Origin: Lamellibrachia columna
Lineage: Eukaryota > Annelida > Polychaeta > Sabellida > Siboglinidae
NCBI GenBank assembly: GCA_963662155.1
Contig: OY759268.1
Location: 4,213,201 to 4,277,200 of the forward strand
DNA: 64,000 nt
Direction of reading: 5' to 3'
The notes beneath the pieces are model-generated. The model did not search any database. It worked only from the letters and a program-made list of their open reading frames with translations, and had not been told where the DNA came from. Below, piece by piece: positions 12,695-24,813 of the stretch. Made by a program: the position numbers and the translations under genes. Within the stretch, counting starts at the first letter, position 1. Each line of letters opens with the position of its first letter.

Positions 12695-13335
12695 GACACA
12701 CAAATATACTTGTCCATCAAGCCTGATGAGAACTGGGCCAGTGATAGGTCAGCCACTGAAGCCTATGTGGCGGATGTTGGCGGGTGGATGAATAGAAACA
12801 TGCTAACACTGACCCAAGAAAAAGCGAACTCAGTGTGTTTTCGTCCAAACACCGAATTCGTCGAGTGAACGACTTGTCCCTCACGAGCGGAGGCAGACTA
12901 TTACATACTATGCAATCCGTGAGATATCTTGGAGATATTATTGACAGCAGCTTGACAATGCAGAAACAGATGAATGCGATCTCCAAGTCCTGTTTCTACC
13001 ACATCCGAAATATTGGCAAAGTCATCACAAATGACGCCTGTAAGATTCTAGTCCAGGCACTGGTAACAACCCGTCTGGACTATGGAAACGCGCTACTGCA
13101 AGGTTTGCCTCAGGTGCTAATTGAACGATTGCAGCGTATACAGAATTACGCTGCTCGCCTAATCACCGGGTCACGCAAGAGTGAACACATAACGCCTGTG
13201 TTACGTGAGCTACTTTGGCTTCCAGTGAAATACCGGCTCCGCTTTAAGGTTAACACCTTCACGTATAAATTTGACGACGTGCCATTGGGTGTACTGCTCA
13301 TGAAATTACTGATGTACGAGATAACAATATGTTAG
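12695..13335 (+). mobile_element. CR1/L2-like LINE, 3' part of the interrupted copy
   Basis: The reading frame left at 9988 resumes here with DTQIYLSIKPDENW, the residues that follow YADD in this clade. It then gives GGWMNRNMLTL, VRYLGDIIDSSLTM, LVTTRLDYGNALLQG, LQRIQNYAARLITG and LWLPVKYRLRFKV. One frameshift occurs near 12832; the second frame is open at 12835-13335. Homology fades after about 13265, so the last C-terminal segment and 3' end are missing. Confidence 0.88.
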
Positions 13336-13721
13336 CAATCACCAATGGACTTTTTACATCCAAATATTGACACGTTGAGGCCATTGGCACAGAATAGCAT
13401 TTCCGATAGCTTTGACATAACGTTATTAAACTGGTTATATCATTATCGCTGGTAACGCGATTCGAACAGTTTTCTCGTGGTCATTACTAACAATGAAATA
13501 TTGCTGGTGGACAGAGGTTGTCAACGAAGACGTCTACTTCTGTAAGCTAGGCACTGTGAGTTGTGTTGGATTAAGTTTATTGCATGACAGATTAACATGT
13601 TGACGTTAATAATATTGAACGGAATTCAATAATTTGCGGTTTTTATTTAAAACCAACGTTCAATTCGTAACCTCGACTTTGTAGTAACTGTATCGGACAT
13701 ACAGACGTATTTATATTGCAG

Positions 13722-14488
13722 AGTGCGGACGCGGGGTGACATACAGCGCCGTGAAAACAAGCGTAATCGTTGCAATGATCGTCTTACATATCACCATGAA
13801 CTATCTACTAATCGCTGTTCTCGTGAAATATGCAGAACTACGTGAAGACCGCACCGTTCTCTTCAAGATATCGCTCTCTCTGGCAGACGCAGTGGACTTA
13901 CGCAGTGGACTTACGGTTTTACCAATCGGTGCTGTATTCTGCTCAAGAGTTATATCAAGAGTGCAACATTTGACACAATACCTTCCCAAGATAAACATGG
14001 TATGCCTGTCGATATTCGGCTTCGCTTCGATGCAAAGCCAGGCTTGGGTGGCCTTCTCTAAGATGGTATCGGTATCGAAGCAGCTGAGGTACGAGCTCTC
14101 TAGAAATCGCTGCTACGGAATCATTGTCTCCACTTGGATCTTCGGCGCCGCTGTTGCTGCTTCAAGGTTACTTCTTAGCCCGACGTGGAATACAGATGTT
14201 TGCTGGTTTACATTCGAGGCACACAGCAGAAGCGTTTCTGTGTTGGTGTTAGTGTTGTACCTAGTCTCGTTAGTTTGTCCGGAACTTGTTCTCACCTACG
14301 CGATTGTGCGAATAATGTTCCTCGTTGTTAGTGTTGTACTTAGTCTCGTTAGTTTGTCCGGAACTTGTTCTCACCTACGCGATTGTGCGAATAATGTTCC
14401 TCGTTGTCGTCCGAGCTCACATACAAGTCTCGATGTAGGTGCAGTCGATCAGCGGAGGCGACGACGATTCAGGAACGGTGAATCTTAA
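13722..14488 (+). pseudogene. Rhodopsin-like GPCR exon, probably a pseudogene
   Basis: The frame shows the layout of a class A seven-helix receptor. TM1 is MNYLLIAVLVKYAEL, TM2 has LFKISLSLADA...SGLTVLPIG, and TM3 lies near FGFASMQSQAWVAFSK, followed by an SVSKQLRYEL loop (family form D/E-R-Y...SKPLRY). TM4 is YGIIVSTWIFGAAVAA and TM5 VLVLYLVSLVCPELVL. The DRY triad is replaced. TM2 contains a 13-bp tandem copy (CGCAGTGGACTTA), and TM5 contains a 79-bp tandem duplication (about 14249-14327, repeated 14328-14406) that changes frame, so TM6 and TM7 are not encoded. A plausible acceptor (TTATATTGCAG) precedes 13722 and no good Met is present. Ligand unknown; it may be a dead exon of a multi-exon receptor. 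Confidence 0.6.
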
Positions 14489-14489
14489 G

Positions 14490-15800
14490 GCGATTCGCTC
14501 TTCCAGAAACGTCCTCGTCATTTGCTTTGTAGCTCTGGATCTTTGTACCTCTGGAACTTTGTAGCTGTGGATCTGTGTAGCTGTGGATCTTTCAGTGCTA
14601 TTTTTTGTGCATATGATTATTCTTTACATCTTACACGATGAAAAGTTGTGTTTAGTTTTTTGGCATTTTGGTTGGTCCGCTACAATTCGTTCACGAATAG
14701 TTTTCTATACATGGTTCTTCACCACTCGATTCGATAAAACACTTAGGCTCATGTTCACCGGTTTGTAAGAGTCGTGTTGTTGTGGCTGAAGGCAAATCCG
14801 TACAGAAGTCGGTGACGATAACAGCGGGGATAAACCATTTCGTGTTCAACTGGTAATTTAATTAACTAATTTGTTGTTGTCGTGTTAGTTGAACACATCG
14901 CCGTTATCGGATTCTGATGTCTTGTGTCGTTTAATTAACTATTAATTAACTGTGTTACTGCCTAAATGATCATGTAGTCGTGTCGTGTTCGGTAGATGTA
15001 TTGCCGTTGTCGACTTCCGTTGTTAAGTATTGTGCGACTGACAAGTTGCATGGATACGTTTCCCATGAACGTAACGTCTAAATTCATACTTCAGGGTTGG
15101 TTCCTTTATGACGCGAACACAGGCGTCTAAATCGTTGTAATTGATTATATTTCGAATATATTTGCTAAACAAAACACCGAACATATGTATTAATGCATAA
15201 CCTGTTTACATTTGTTTGCTAGAAAAATATACTTGTTGTTAATATTATTTTGTTGTTGCTGCTGCTGCTGTTTCATGGAACTTCTTGCATAGGTTCTGTT
15301 GTGTAGAGAGTGTATACAAATGAACAAGATTCATGAAGCTATACGAACGTTTCAAGTACATATAATTACGGAAGAAATCGTGCAAATTGTCGAAAGTAAT
15401 TTTCACATAAAATGCAACGATATGTAAAACAAGTGTTGTGTTGGTAGTGTGCATATGCGCGAATAAGGTTTTGCACGGACGACGGGTTGTCTGTTTGTGC
15501 AGTGTTTACGTAGATCCTGAGAAAACAAACACATCTGGCATCCACCACGAAGTGCTGTCCCTGTTGTTCATATGTGTTATTTAGTTTTGTTTAAATTGTC
15601 GGCCAAAATATTAATTTATTTTAAACTAAGCCAAGTGGAAATTCGGAGAAAAAGTATTTTCGTATTTTCGTGATATGATATCAGGATATTGATACTTTCA
15701 CAAGTTACCCGATTTATTATTCACCTTATTAACGACGGGTTAATTTAATCGAGGAAAGAGTTGTATGAGAAGAAACTCTCACAACAGTGGAAGCACATTT
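14490..15800. other. No recognised gene
   Basis: AT-rich sequence. Three near-copies of GTAGCTCTGGATCTTTGTA lie around 14527-14595, and a TTAATTAACTATTAATTAAC cluster at 14931-14950. No frame with a known signature. Confidence 0.5.
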
Positions 15801-15805
15801 AACAG

Positions 15806-16066
15806 GAAGACGTGAATTTGACGACGTAAATGTGAAGGCGTGAATGTGAAGACGTGAATGGGATGACGTGAATATGATGACGCGAATATGATTACTTTAA
15901 TGTGATGACATGAATGTGAAGACGTGAATGTTATAACGTGAATGTAATGACGTGAATGTGATGATGTTAATGTGATGACGTGAATATGAAGACGTGCATT
16001 TGATGACGTGAATGTGAAGACATGAATGTGATGATGTGAATCTGATGACGTGACGTGAATGTGAAT
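15806..16066. repeat. 15-bp minisatellite (GACGTGAATGTGATG-like)
   Basis: Irregular 15-bp units with A/G changes run for about 260 bp. On the minus strand they read as a His/Ser/Thr repeat, which is a by-product of the array and not a protein. Confidence 0.9.
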
Positions 16067-16147
16067 GTCATAGATAAACGTAAAAGCATTTATTTCCTCA
16101 AATGAAGAGGCGTCTGATATCGTCATCAACACCGTCGTAAGAGTCTC

Positions 16148-16366
16148 AAACGTCTTAAGAGTATTGATCATACGTTTTAGGACGTTAGTCAGGCGTCTTG
16201 AGATATGGTCAAGCGTCTTAAGAGTATTGATCATACGTGTTAGGACATTATTCAGGCGTCTTCAGACATGGTCAAGCGTCTTAAGAGTATTGATCATACA
16301 TCTTAGGACATTAGTCAGGCGTCTTAAGACATTGTCAAGCGTCTTAAGAGTATTGGTCAAGCATGA
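16148..16366. repeat. 63-bp minisatellite, about 3.5 copies
   Basis: The unit contains CGTCTTAAGAGTATTGATCA and TTAGGACRTTAGTCAGGCG. Copies of AAGCGTCTTAAG start at 16211, 16274 and 16337. It lies 80 bp from the preceding 15-bp array. Confidence 0.9.
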
Positions 16367-16539
16367 TCCATAGATAACTACTATATAACCACCACAAAAA
16401 CAACGTGTGTATATAATATGTTTAATCAAGCGAAGCTAAGAGAAGCTATTTTATATATTATATTATTATTATTATTATGTACAAATGCTTTTACGTTTAT
16501 CTTTGACGACCACATTCACGCCAACACATTCACGTAATC

Positions 16540-16680
16540 GCATGACATGTACAAACGCGGGAATGGATGAGACGGCGAGTTTGTAGAAACGCAGGAAAAT
16601 TGCGAAAGCGCCAAGTTGGTAGAAACGCGTGGGAATTGGGAAAAGGCGTGTAGAAACGCGGGAAATGGAGAAAATGTTTG
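16540..16680. repeat. Irregular repeat of a TTGTAGAAACGCGGGAA-like motif
   Basis: The motif GTAGAAACGC occurs three times (near 16581, 16619 and 16650) with related flanks. Short and irregular. Confidence 0.6.
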
Positions 16681-17552
16681 CACATTTCGGCGGATTTCAA
16701 TTTAGCGTGACAGCTTATGAATTATTTCGCTGAATTGTAAGATATTCTTATACATGCATTGGCATCCCAGATTACTGGAAAAGGCATATTTATTGCTAAC
16801 CAGGGACGCCCTAACAAGCACACCCTTTTTACATCAATGTCAGTTACACCCAGAATAAAAAAATATAAAAATTACAATAGTTAAGTTTTAATGGCATCAA
16901 GATAGATTACAATTGAGGGAGGATTTCAAAACACGGATGTTCAAAAACAAACAAAATTGGTTTATTGGCAAAGCAGCTGCTTCGTTTAGCGAATGTGAAT
17001 GTTTCGCCCTGAATACCATGTTTACAGGGCATGTCGAATGGCCAGATCGATATTTATAAACATGTAACGATACAAAGATTGTGGTTGAATAAAACATATT
17101 TCAGTGGCAGACCCGTCCTCGGGGTTTTGTAAAGGGGCATCGGGTGTACACAATCAATTTTAGATTTGCTTAACGTACGAACCATCCCCGTGGACTCTCG
17201 CGCACGGCCTACAAAAGTTCAGCACCAGTCATGCGAGACTGACGGAGATATGAAGACACTTACAGACAGACAGGCAGACAGAGTCACAAACTCTTTATGG
17301 AAGAGAAACAATGGACTGTATACTTGGATGCTAACACTATGACAACTCTGCTCCAAATCCTCTATACAGAAAGCCAAGACATTACGCCCACTCTCATGTC
17401 ACAATCTATGAACCTTGGGGTGGAAAGGAGTGGCCGTCTGGGTAGTTCCTACCCCATGCCCCTCGACCATCGTCATGGTAACATGGAGGTCTCGACTGCC
17501 AATTGGATCGTTGAACAGTTACAAAAAGTCATAGAAAGAAAATAAATCGAAT

Positions 17553-18540
17553 AACTTGGGCGGTCCTTGGGCCAGTTATGTTTACTCTGTACACTACGCC
17601 AATGCAGCGCTTATTCAGAAGACATGGAGTACACTACCACAAATATGCGGATGACATTCAACTATATGCATCCTACAATCCAGCTGTGCTGGGCGACCAA
17701 GCGGAAACAGTGAGGCAACTCACAGACTGTATTAGGGAAGTTGGACAATGGATGACTCTTCGTATGCTAAAGTTAAATGATGACAAAACTGAGATGATTA
17801 CTTTTATATTAAAACATCATCTCAAGTTATATGGAGTTTGCTGTATGACCATTGGAGCTGACATCATTTCACCAGTAGACTGCGTACGAAATTTGGGAGT
17901 TCATATGGATCAACATCTGACGACAACACATCATGTGACAGCTGTGTATGCTGCTTGTAATTATCATCGATACAGACTATCATCAATACGTCACTATCTC
18001 ACAACAGAAGTCACCAAAAGTGTTGTAAACGCACTTGTGACCTCTCGCTTAGATTTCTGTAATTCGCTTTTGGTAAACCTCCTGGCATCACAGATACTTC
18101 GACTGCAACGAGTACAGAACAATGCTGCTAGACTAATTACGCGCACCAGTAGGCACGACCACATAATACCAGTCTTAAGGGGCTTACACTGGCTGCTGGT
18201 AGCAAGTCGAATACAGTTCAAGGTGCTAGTGCTGGCGTACCGATGCGTCAATGGTTTGGCGCCGACTTATTTGGTCGAACTTTTACACATACGAACTCCT
18301 GATGGGCGTCTACGCAAGGACTATGCGCCAACACTGCACCAATACATCACTAAGAAGAGCATTGGTGAATCTGCAATTGGAACAACAGCGCCTCGACTAT
18401 GGAATTCATTGCCCGCAGACATTCGTAATTCCAAGACGCTAACAATTTTTAGGAATTCTTTAAAGACTCACCTTTTTACTAGTCACTTCAAATATGAAGA
18501 GAATATTATGTGATGGACACTATGGGTGGACTATTTGTGA
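17553..18540 (+). mobile_element. CR1/L2-like LINE, 5'-truncated RT fragment
   Basis: An open frame (17578-18513, 311 aa) encodes the C-terminal half of a CR1/L2-like reverse transcriptase. It opens inside the PQGSVLGP block (VLGPVMFTLYTTPMQ), then has HKYADDIQLYASY (YADD intact), MLKLNDDKTE, VRNLGVHMD, LVTSRLDFCNSLL, LQRVQNNAARLITRT, GLHWLLVASRIQFKVL and the terminal PRLWNSLPADIRNS block. Only this part is present, so it is a dead truncated insertion although the frame has stayed open. It belongs to the same clade as 8106-13335 but is clearly a different subfamily. Confidence 0.9.
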
Positions 18541-21200
18541 TATACATTAATTTTGCATTAGGAATCTCACCAGTATTTTACACAATGTGAATAGTATTTT
18601 ATACCATGTACAGCGCATTGATCCTTATAGTCGCCGAAGTCTGACAATGCTAAACTAGAACAATACATTCGTAGACCTAACCTTAGGTTTGAAGAAATAT
18701 CAGAGGCGGTGGGGGCTGCGGAGACTGATCTGCATCATAAATAACCAGATGAAAATGACCCCCCAGGAAGCTCAGGAAATTGAGCGCGTGCACCAAAATC
18801 GGCCGCCAAGTCGCCGATGGATGCCCCCCGCATGGTTATTGTCCGACTCAAGTGTGATCGTCGCCGTGACGCTATCTACAAATATCGGGGCAACTTGAAG
18901 ACAAACAGTACAACTTTGGTTTCAAATCGTATTTTTGAAAATTAAGATTTAACCAGCTCGGAGCTGTTATACTGACTGAGAAAGCTAAAGAAAGCCGGTG
19001 AAAAATTCTGACTGCTGGTTATACAGCGGACACATTCTGGTGAAAGACCAAAATATGAAAATTCGTCAAATCCACACTAAGCTAGACCTGTGCTTCTAGG
19101 TCTCCGTGGCACGCGCTTGCACGTGCTTGCATAATGCCCAAGGATGTCTATTTGTGGTCTGCAGGTCGTCGCCTAATGTGTTGCGTTAAGGTAGCGTTAA
19201 CTAAAACTTTCATCGTCTCTCTCGCAGTGGGATTGGTAAGAAAAAAGAGCACAAACTTTGATTCGCAAATGCCGAATTATCTTGTTGCCTACTGTAACGC
19301 TAGGTAACGTCATTTAACACTGTCAACGTGTGAATTAGTTACACTCACAAAGGGATTAACTTGTTACGCTATCGAACTACGAATGTTTTAATTTGATGGC
19401 GCTGAGCAAGACTGACTTACACATGTTGCCTCACGGTCACAAAATGTATTTATTTGTTGCTGTAAACTACATTCTATGATCGTGACAATGTAAATGTAAT
19501 GTGAATATCGCTTTATTACGATTATTATTATTCCATGTATTGTGTTTTAAAATTAAACCTATTTACTATCATGAATTATTATTGTTTACTGTACCATTTA
19601 ATTATAATAAAAGTCATTAATGTACAATGTTTCTAAGTATTACTTAAATTGCAGTTCTTGGCTGCACTTATGATGTGCATATATCAAGTTACCAATTATA
19701 CACCTGAATTTCCTAATTAAAATGGTGATAACGTTAGGATTATATAAGTCAAAGAAACAAGAAGTTTGCCATATCATAGGAATGAATCAAAGTCGTTAAA
19801 GATAACTTAGTTAATTAATGTTCTACTTTGTGATGCAAACGTTAGTCAAACATAGAGTAAAATGCATTTCGTTTAAGTTCCGTACTCAGCCATCTTTGCT
19901 AAAGAAATGGCTCGTGGAAATAAAGCTTTCAAACTTGATGTCGCCAAGAACAAACTTGTTCCGACAGCCACACGGAGAAGGTGGCAGCCTTGGGTTATCC
20001 TGGTACTAAACTATCTTTGGAAGATGATGGTGTCATGACTTTTAATTAAGCATTTGAATCACACACTTCTGAAAGTGTTTCAAATGACAAGCCCACAGCC
20101 CCAGGCGAGTTGACAAGCTTAACTAAGTCACTATAGATGATGCCATAGTTGCTGACATTTTGAAGAGAATGTTTTCATAAGACTGCTGCACACAAACATA
20201 AAGGAAAATTTATAAGAACATTGACAAGCTGAAAAGAATACAAACCTGAGCAACTAAGCTTATCTCAGAAGTTCAATGTTTTACACACGGAAGCATATTG
20301 CTGCCATGTGTAGAAAGAAAAAAATATATCAAAAGTTCGACTTAATAAGTCGAAATTCCAAAACTCTAAACGTTCAATTTACTGGGCCCAAGTTCCTAAA
20401 TTCGCATATTTAAGGGGACATTCGGCCATGACCCCTCTTGACTTAAACATTTCGTTTTTTGCCATTGTCACATGTTACTCCACCACACGGTAGCATGGTA
20501 AACTAATGGGTGACAAAGCTTGCCCACTTTGGCCTCCCTATATTTTGTGAGATATTGAAAACGCCATAATTAACGCTTGTTCACTGGAAAGGTTATCAGG
20601 TTATATGATGTTCTTCATATTAATATAACAGTTGTCTTCGTTTATTTGACGTCATCTCTTTACATTGACGTCCATGCGTGGACGTTTCAGAACGTTTTAC
20701 CATGACGTCCACGTGCGAACGTTACGTAGCGTTTTACAATGACGTCCGTGCTCAGACGTTATAGTTACACGCTATCCATAAAGTAAGCTATGTTGTGCCT
20801 TTTTGAGATCCCCATCTCATCCATTAACCAATTACTGTGCTCTCATCACAACCAGTCGTAGCACGAGATGATGATCTTTGTACGTCCCAATTCGTAATAA
20901 TGCTTAATTATTCTGGTAGGTTGCGCCTCTGAGCTCAGCTTCCGGAGGACACAGGCGCTATAGATATTTTTACTATTATTAGCAGGTGGCCATACGTTGC
21001 TGGTTAACTTCCCTGAGTTCGTTCTGAAAACCGTAAATATGCGGTAGGTGATACATAACTATTGGCTTTCCAATTGGAGACCCTTGCTTTTGCAATGGTT
21101 TGATAACCTGGGTATTCCAAATATGGGCCATGCTATCAAGTTCTTCCCAGAAGAGAGAGAAAAAGATAGAGACATATTAATTTAGTGTGAAAAATGCATA
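18541..21200. other. Mostly unassigned sequence with short repeat traces
   Basis: No convincing gene. At 20215-20275 a few codons (IDKLKRIQ...ATKLISE) resemble the CR1 ORF2 C-terminus, a possible tiny relic. At 20655-20770 a ~50-bp imperfect repeat built on TGACGTCCRTG...GAACGTT occurs about 2.5 times and contains several CRE-like TGACGTC motifs. Confidence 0.45.
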
Positions 21201-21214
21201 AAAGATTCTCAATA

Positions 21215-23385
21215 ACAATTTATGAAGATACTATCATAACGTACCATAGGCCTGCATCTCTTCTTGTCTTTTCCCATAAGCCGTAAGGATCGTTGGGGCA
21301 GCATTGATGACTTTCTAACCAGCTCTCTCCACGTTTCCCTGTTCTCGACAGCCCTCTGGGAGTCAGCGAACTCCATTCCTGTCCACTCTTTGATGTTATC
21401 TTCCCAGTTCTGCTTCTGTTTACCTCTTCGTCCCCACCCCTCTCTTACAGTACCTTGCAAGAGAGTCTTTGCAAGGCCAGATGATCATGATACATGACCG
21501 TACCACTTCAGTTTACGCTTCTTAACTGTTGTAAGAAGGTCGTCATATGGTCCGATGGCTTTTTTGATTTTGTTGCGGACAGCTTCGTTAGTAACATGGT
21601 CTTTGTATGATATGCGCAAGATCTTCCGAAAGCATCTCATTTCCATGGCTTTTATAATTTTCTGTAGATCTGCTGAGAGGGTCCATGTTTAAGAAGCGTA
21701 CAGAAAGATGAACATGACAAGGGAGCGCATCAGCCTTATTTTCGAACTGACAGTGATGTTTCTGTCGTTCCATAAGGGCTACAACCTTGTTAGTGCTGCT
21801 GTTGTTTGTGCAATCCTAACAAGTATCTCCGGTTTGGAACCCTCATCTGTGATAATTAATCCCAAGTACCTGAAGCTTGTTACTGTCTCAAGTCTCTGTT
21901 CATTAACTTAGACCTCTGTGCTGATGCCTTGTGTGTTGTTCTTCATCAGTTTGGTCTTGTCGGCACTGATCTCCATGCCGTATGATGTAGATGTTTTCTC
22001 GAGGCGCTCCACCAAATTGACTAGTTCTTGTTCATCTCCTGCTAAGCCGTCGATGTCGTCAGCAAAACGAAGATTGGTGATTGTCCTGCCTCCAATGCTG
22101 ACAGTGCCTTGATGGTTTTCTAAAGCATTAGTCACGATCCTTTCCAGAAAAATGTTGAAGAGAGTTGGTGATAGTAGGCATCCTTGTCGAACTCCGACTG
22201 TTGTTCGAAACCAGTCTTCTATGCTGCTGTTGAAGATTACTGCACTGGTGGCATTGTCATATAGGTGTTCAATGGTTCGGACAAGCTTGGAGCCAATGTT
22301 GTACTTCCTCATGATTGCCCATAAGGCCGCATGCCATACTTTATCAAAGGCCTTCTTGAAATCTATGAAGACATGATACAGGCTTTGCTGATGTTGAAGG
22401 TGTTTCTCGCAAAGGATTCTAAGGTTGAAGATATGTTCACTGGTGCTATGTCCTGCTCGAAAACTCGCTTGTTCTTCAGCGATGATCTCTTCTGCCTGGG
22501 GTTTGTGTCTGTTGAGTAGTATCTTCAACACGACTTTGCTCGGGTGGTTGATGAGGCTGATTGTTCTGTAATTTTGGCACATCTGTAGGTTGCCTTTCTT
22601 GGGAAGTGTGATGATCAGTGGCTGAGTCTATGGAGTGGGCCATTTTCCTGTCTGCCAGATCTTGTTGCAGATTGTTGTAACTGTGGTAATCAAGGTTTCT
22701 CCCCCAGCTTGAACCAGTTCTGCTGGTATGTTATCAATTCCAGCTGACTTTCCTTTTTTCAGAGACTTTACTTCAGCCTTCACTTCTTCAAGAAGAATGG
22801 GGCAGTCGTCCTCTTCAGTAGTATGTGGACAATTTAGTACTGCTGGGTCTCCGTTGGTATTGTGGCTGTACAGTTTTGAGCAGTATGCTGTCCATCGATT
22901 GAGGATCTGCTGTTCTTCTGTCAGGCATTTCCCTGATTTGTCTTGGATAGTGGTAGTTATCCCTTTCTTCGCTGATGTCAGGTCTTTCACTATTTGATAA
23001 GCCTTCTTGCTGTTGTTCTTGCTCAAGCTGTCTTCAATTTTACAGCATTGTTCTGCTATCCAGTTATCTTTTGCTCTTCTCATATCTAGTTTGATCTTTT
23101 TGTAGACTTCTCTGTATTTTGCTGCACCTTCAGGATCACATTTTCTCATTTTCAATTCCCTTCTTTTGTCACAGAGATCTAGGATGTCTGCTCTGACCCA
23201 TGGTTTCTTTGTCCGACGGTGTTTTCCAAGGATCTCGCTGGCTGTGTCGGTCACTATTTTGTTGAAGGTGTTGGTCAGCAAGTTCACGTCGGTATATTTG
23301 TCATCCAGTATAATAAGTGGTGCAAATTTCCCACCTATCATTGCTTTGAATGCTTCTGCTACATCAGGTCTGGATACTAAAAAAA
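21215..23385 (-). mobile_element. RTE-like non-LTR retrotransposon, 5'-truncated
   Basis: Read on the minus strand from 23385, a linker with KPWVRADILDLCDKRRELK and LKKGKSAGIDNIPAELVQAG leads into the RT and then a C-terminal domain with KWYGHVS, GTVREGWGRRGKQ, WEDNIKEWTG and SQRAVENRETWR (21209-21660). Only the 5' end (endonuclease) is missing. The clade name rests on the RT blocks; RTE or a close relative is my best reading. The element's truncated end lies about 90 bp from a CA microsatellite. Confidence 0.85.
21908..23380 (-). pseudogene. RTE-like reverse transcriptase frame with nonsense codons
   Basis: One continuous frame carries the linker (22628-23380) and the RT (21908-22582). Motifs are NYRTISLINHPSKVVLK, EQASFRAGHSTSEHIFNLR, HVFIDFKKAFDKVWH (catalytic Asp), GVRQGCLLSPTLFNIFLER, NLRFADDIDGLAGD (catalytic FADD) and GMEISADKTKLM. 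A TAG at 22628-22630 replaces a Trp codon in the WPTPWTQ context, and a TAA at 21908-21910 replaces Lys; both are single-base changes. Downstream, the C-terminal frame continues with further stops. The element is therefore inactive but not old. Confidence 0.85.
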
Positions 23386-23472
23386 ATAACGCGCAAAAGC
23401 TTGACGTCTGATGAGCGCTGTGGTGATATGTGTTGTGATAGGTGTGGTGATAGGTGCGGTGGAATCGTGGAA

Positions 23473-23527
<55 letters not shown>
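23473..23527. repeat. (CA)n dinucleotide microsatellite
   Basis: About 27 uninterrupted CA repeats, followed by a T8 run. The short Cys-Val or His-Thr frames across it are artefacts. Confidence 0.98.
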
Positions 23528-23528
<1 letters not shown>

Positions 23529-24371
23529 TTTTTTGGGGGTGGGGTTTGAAACTGTTGAGCAAATTTTTTTTAACTGTAACATTTTCCAGAAGTCATCCCA
23601 GAAAAACACGGCTGATTCTGTACGGTCGAACCCGTCTTTCCAAGACCAAGAGGACGGGCCTGGATTTGATAGCCCCACGGCCAAATTTTTTTCGATTCCG
23701 CCCTACTACTCTTTACAGTACAAACACTGACGAGTACATTGTTGTTGTTTTAATGCTAATCTAAAAGATATGACAACACTGATCTTGACATTTGTTTATA
23801 TCATAGCTACAAACCAACTATCACAGAAGCAAGAAAACCTTGGAGAAGGGAAATACGGAGCTCAGTACGTAAACCGTGTCTTTCCGTTATCATAAAATTA
23901 ATAATGTCTTATAATCCAAACAGCCCAAATAATACAAGTGGTCTTAAATTACGACCGTTCATACAAATTTCAATTATTTTATTGGGTCACGCTCTCATGA
24001 AAAATATAACTTTCCTAAAAAAAAAAACATTTTTATGATAGTTATCATGACTAAAGTATGGAACAATTGTTTACCATTGTTTCGTAGTGGTTAACAAAGT
24101 AATTAACAAAGGTTAATTGTGGATTGAAATCTATAGCATTGGTAATTATTTTGAAAAAGGATGTTTACAACTATTAATTCTGTAGATCTGCCCAAGATGG
24201 GAGGAACATCGACTGCCGTAACGACGGTCGTCAAAGTTGTCTGTAATGGGTGAATATACACTAACGCAAAGTTTTACAGGTGTCAAAAATTCTACGAACT
24301 TTCAATTATCTAAAAACAATATTGCCCACAACAACATTTGTTGCTTGATATTCCAGGACGGAATTATATAC

Positions 24372-24813
24372 GGGCACGGACCACAGTCACTTTTCCCATA
24401 GACGACCATTATAACATTCTTGCGCCTACATTGAAAATTTATCCTACAATTTTTTTTTTAAATTCACAGAAAATGACAGACCCACTAAGACACCTGGTGT
24501 GTAAAATTCGTGAAAATGACATACCTCCTTTTCGCACAAATTGCTTCAAAGCATGATGCCACTGCATTTCTGCCATGAAATTCCCCAGTTTCCAAAATAT
24601 GAGTACATCCTGCCTAACAGCCACTGTGTCCTTACGCAACTGGTATACCTAATGAAAAATGGCATCATTTCAAAGCTTAGATGCTACTGTGCACAAGAAC
24701 ATCACTTCACTCCCTCATCCACACAATTTCTGCTGTCACAAATAAACCCTATCTGCACAATGAATGTTTTCCTTGGGATTCTTTACGATTGATTCTGACT
24801 GTGGTCCGTGCCC
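24372..24813. mobile_element. 442-bp non-autonomous DNA element with 18-bp TIRs
   Basis: GGGCACGGACCACAGTCA at 24372-24389 is repeated as its perfect reverse complement at 24796-24813. The interior has no transposase-like frame. The first ~90 bp recur at 27198, showing that this is a repeat family. No clear target-site duplication is visible (left flank TTATATAC, right flank TAATTAAT), so the superfamily is not assigned. Confidence 0.75.

Noticed and set aside
17297..17545. 82-codon frame before the second CR1/L2-like fragment
   Set aside because: No recognisable motif, no splice context; the element homology begins only at about 17553.
22628..23524. RTE frame beginning with a Cys-Val repeat
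   Set aside because: The first ~20 codons read through the CA microsatellite; element homology starts at about 23380.
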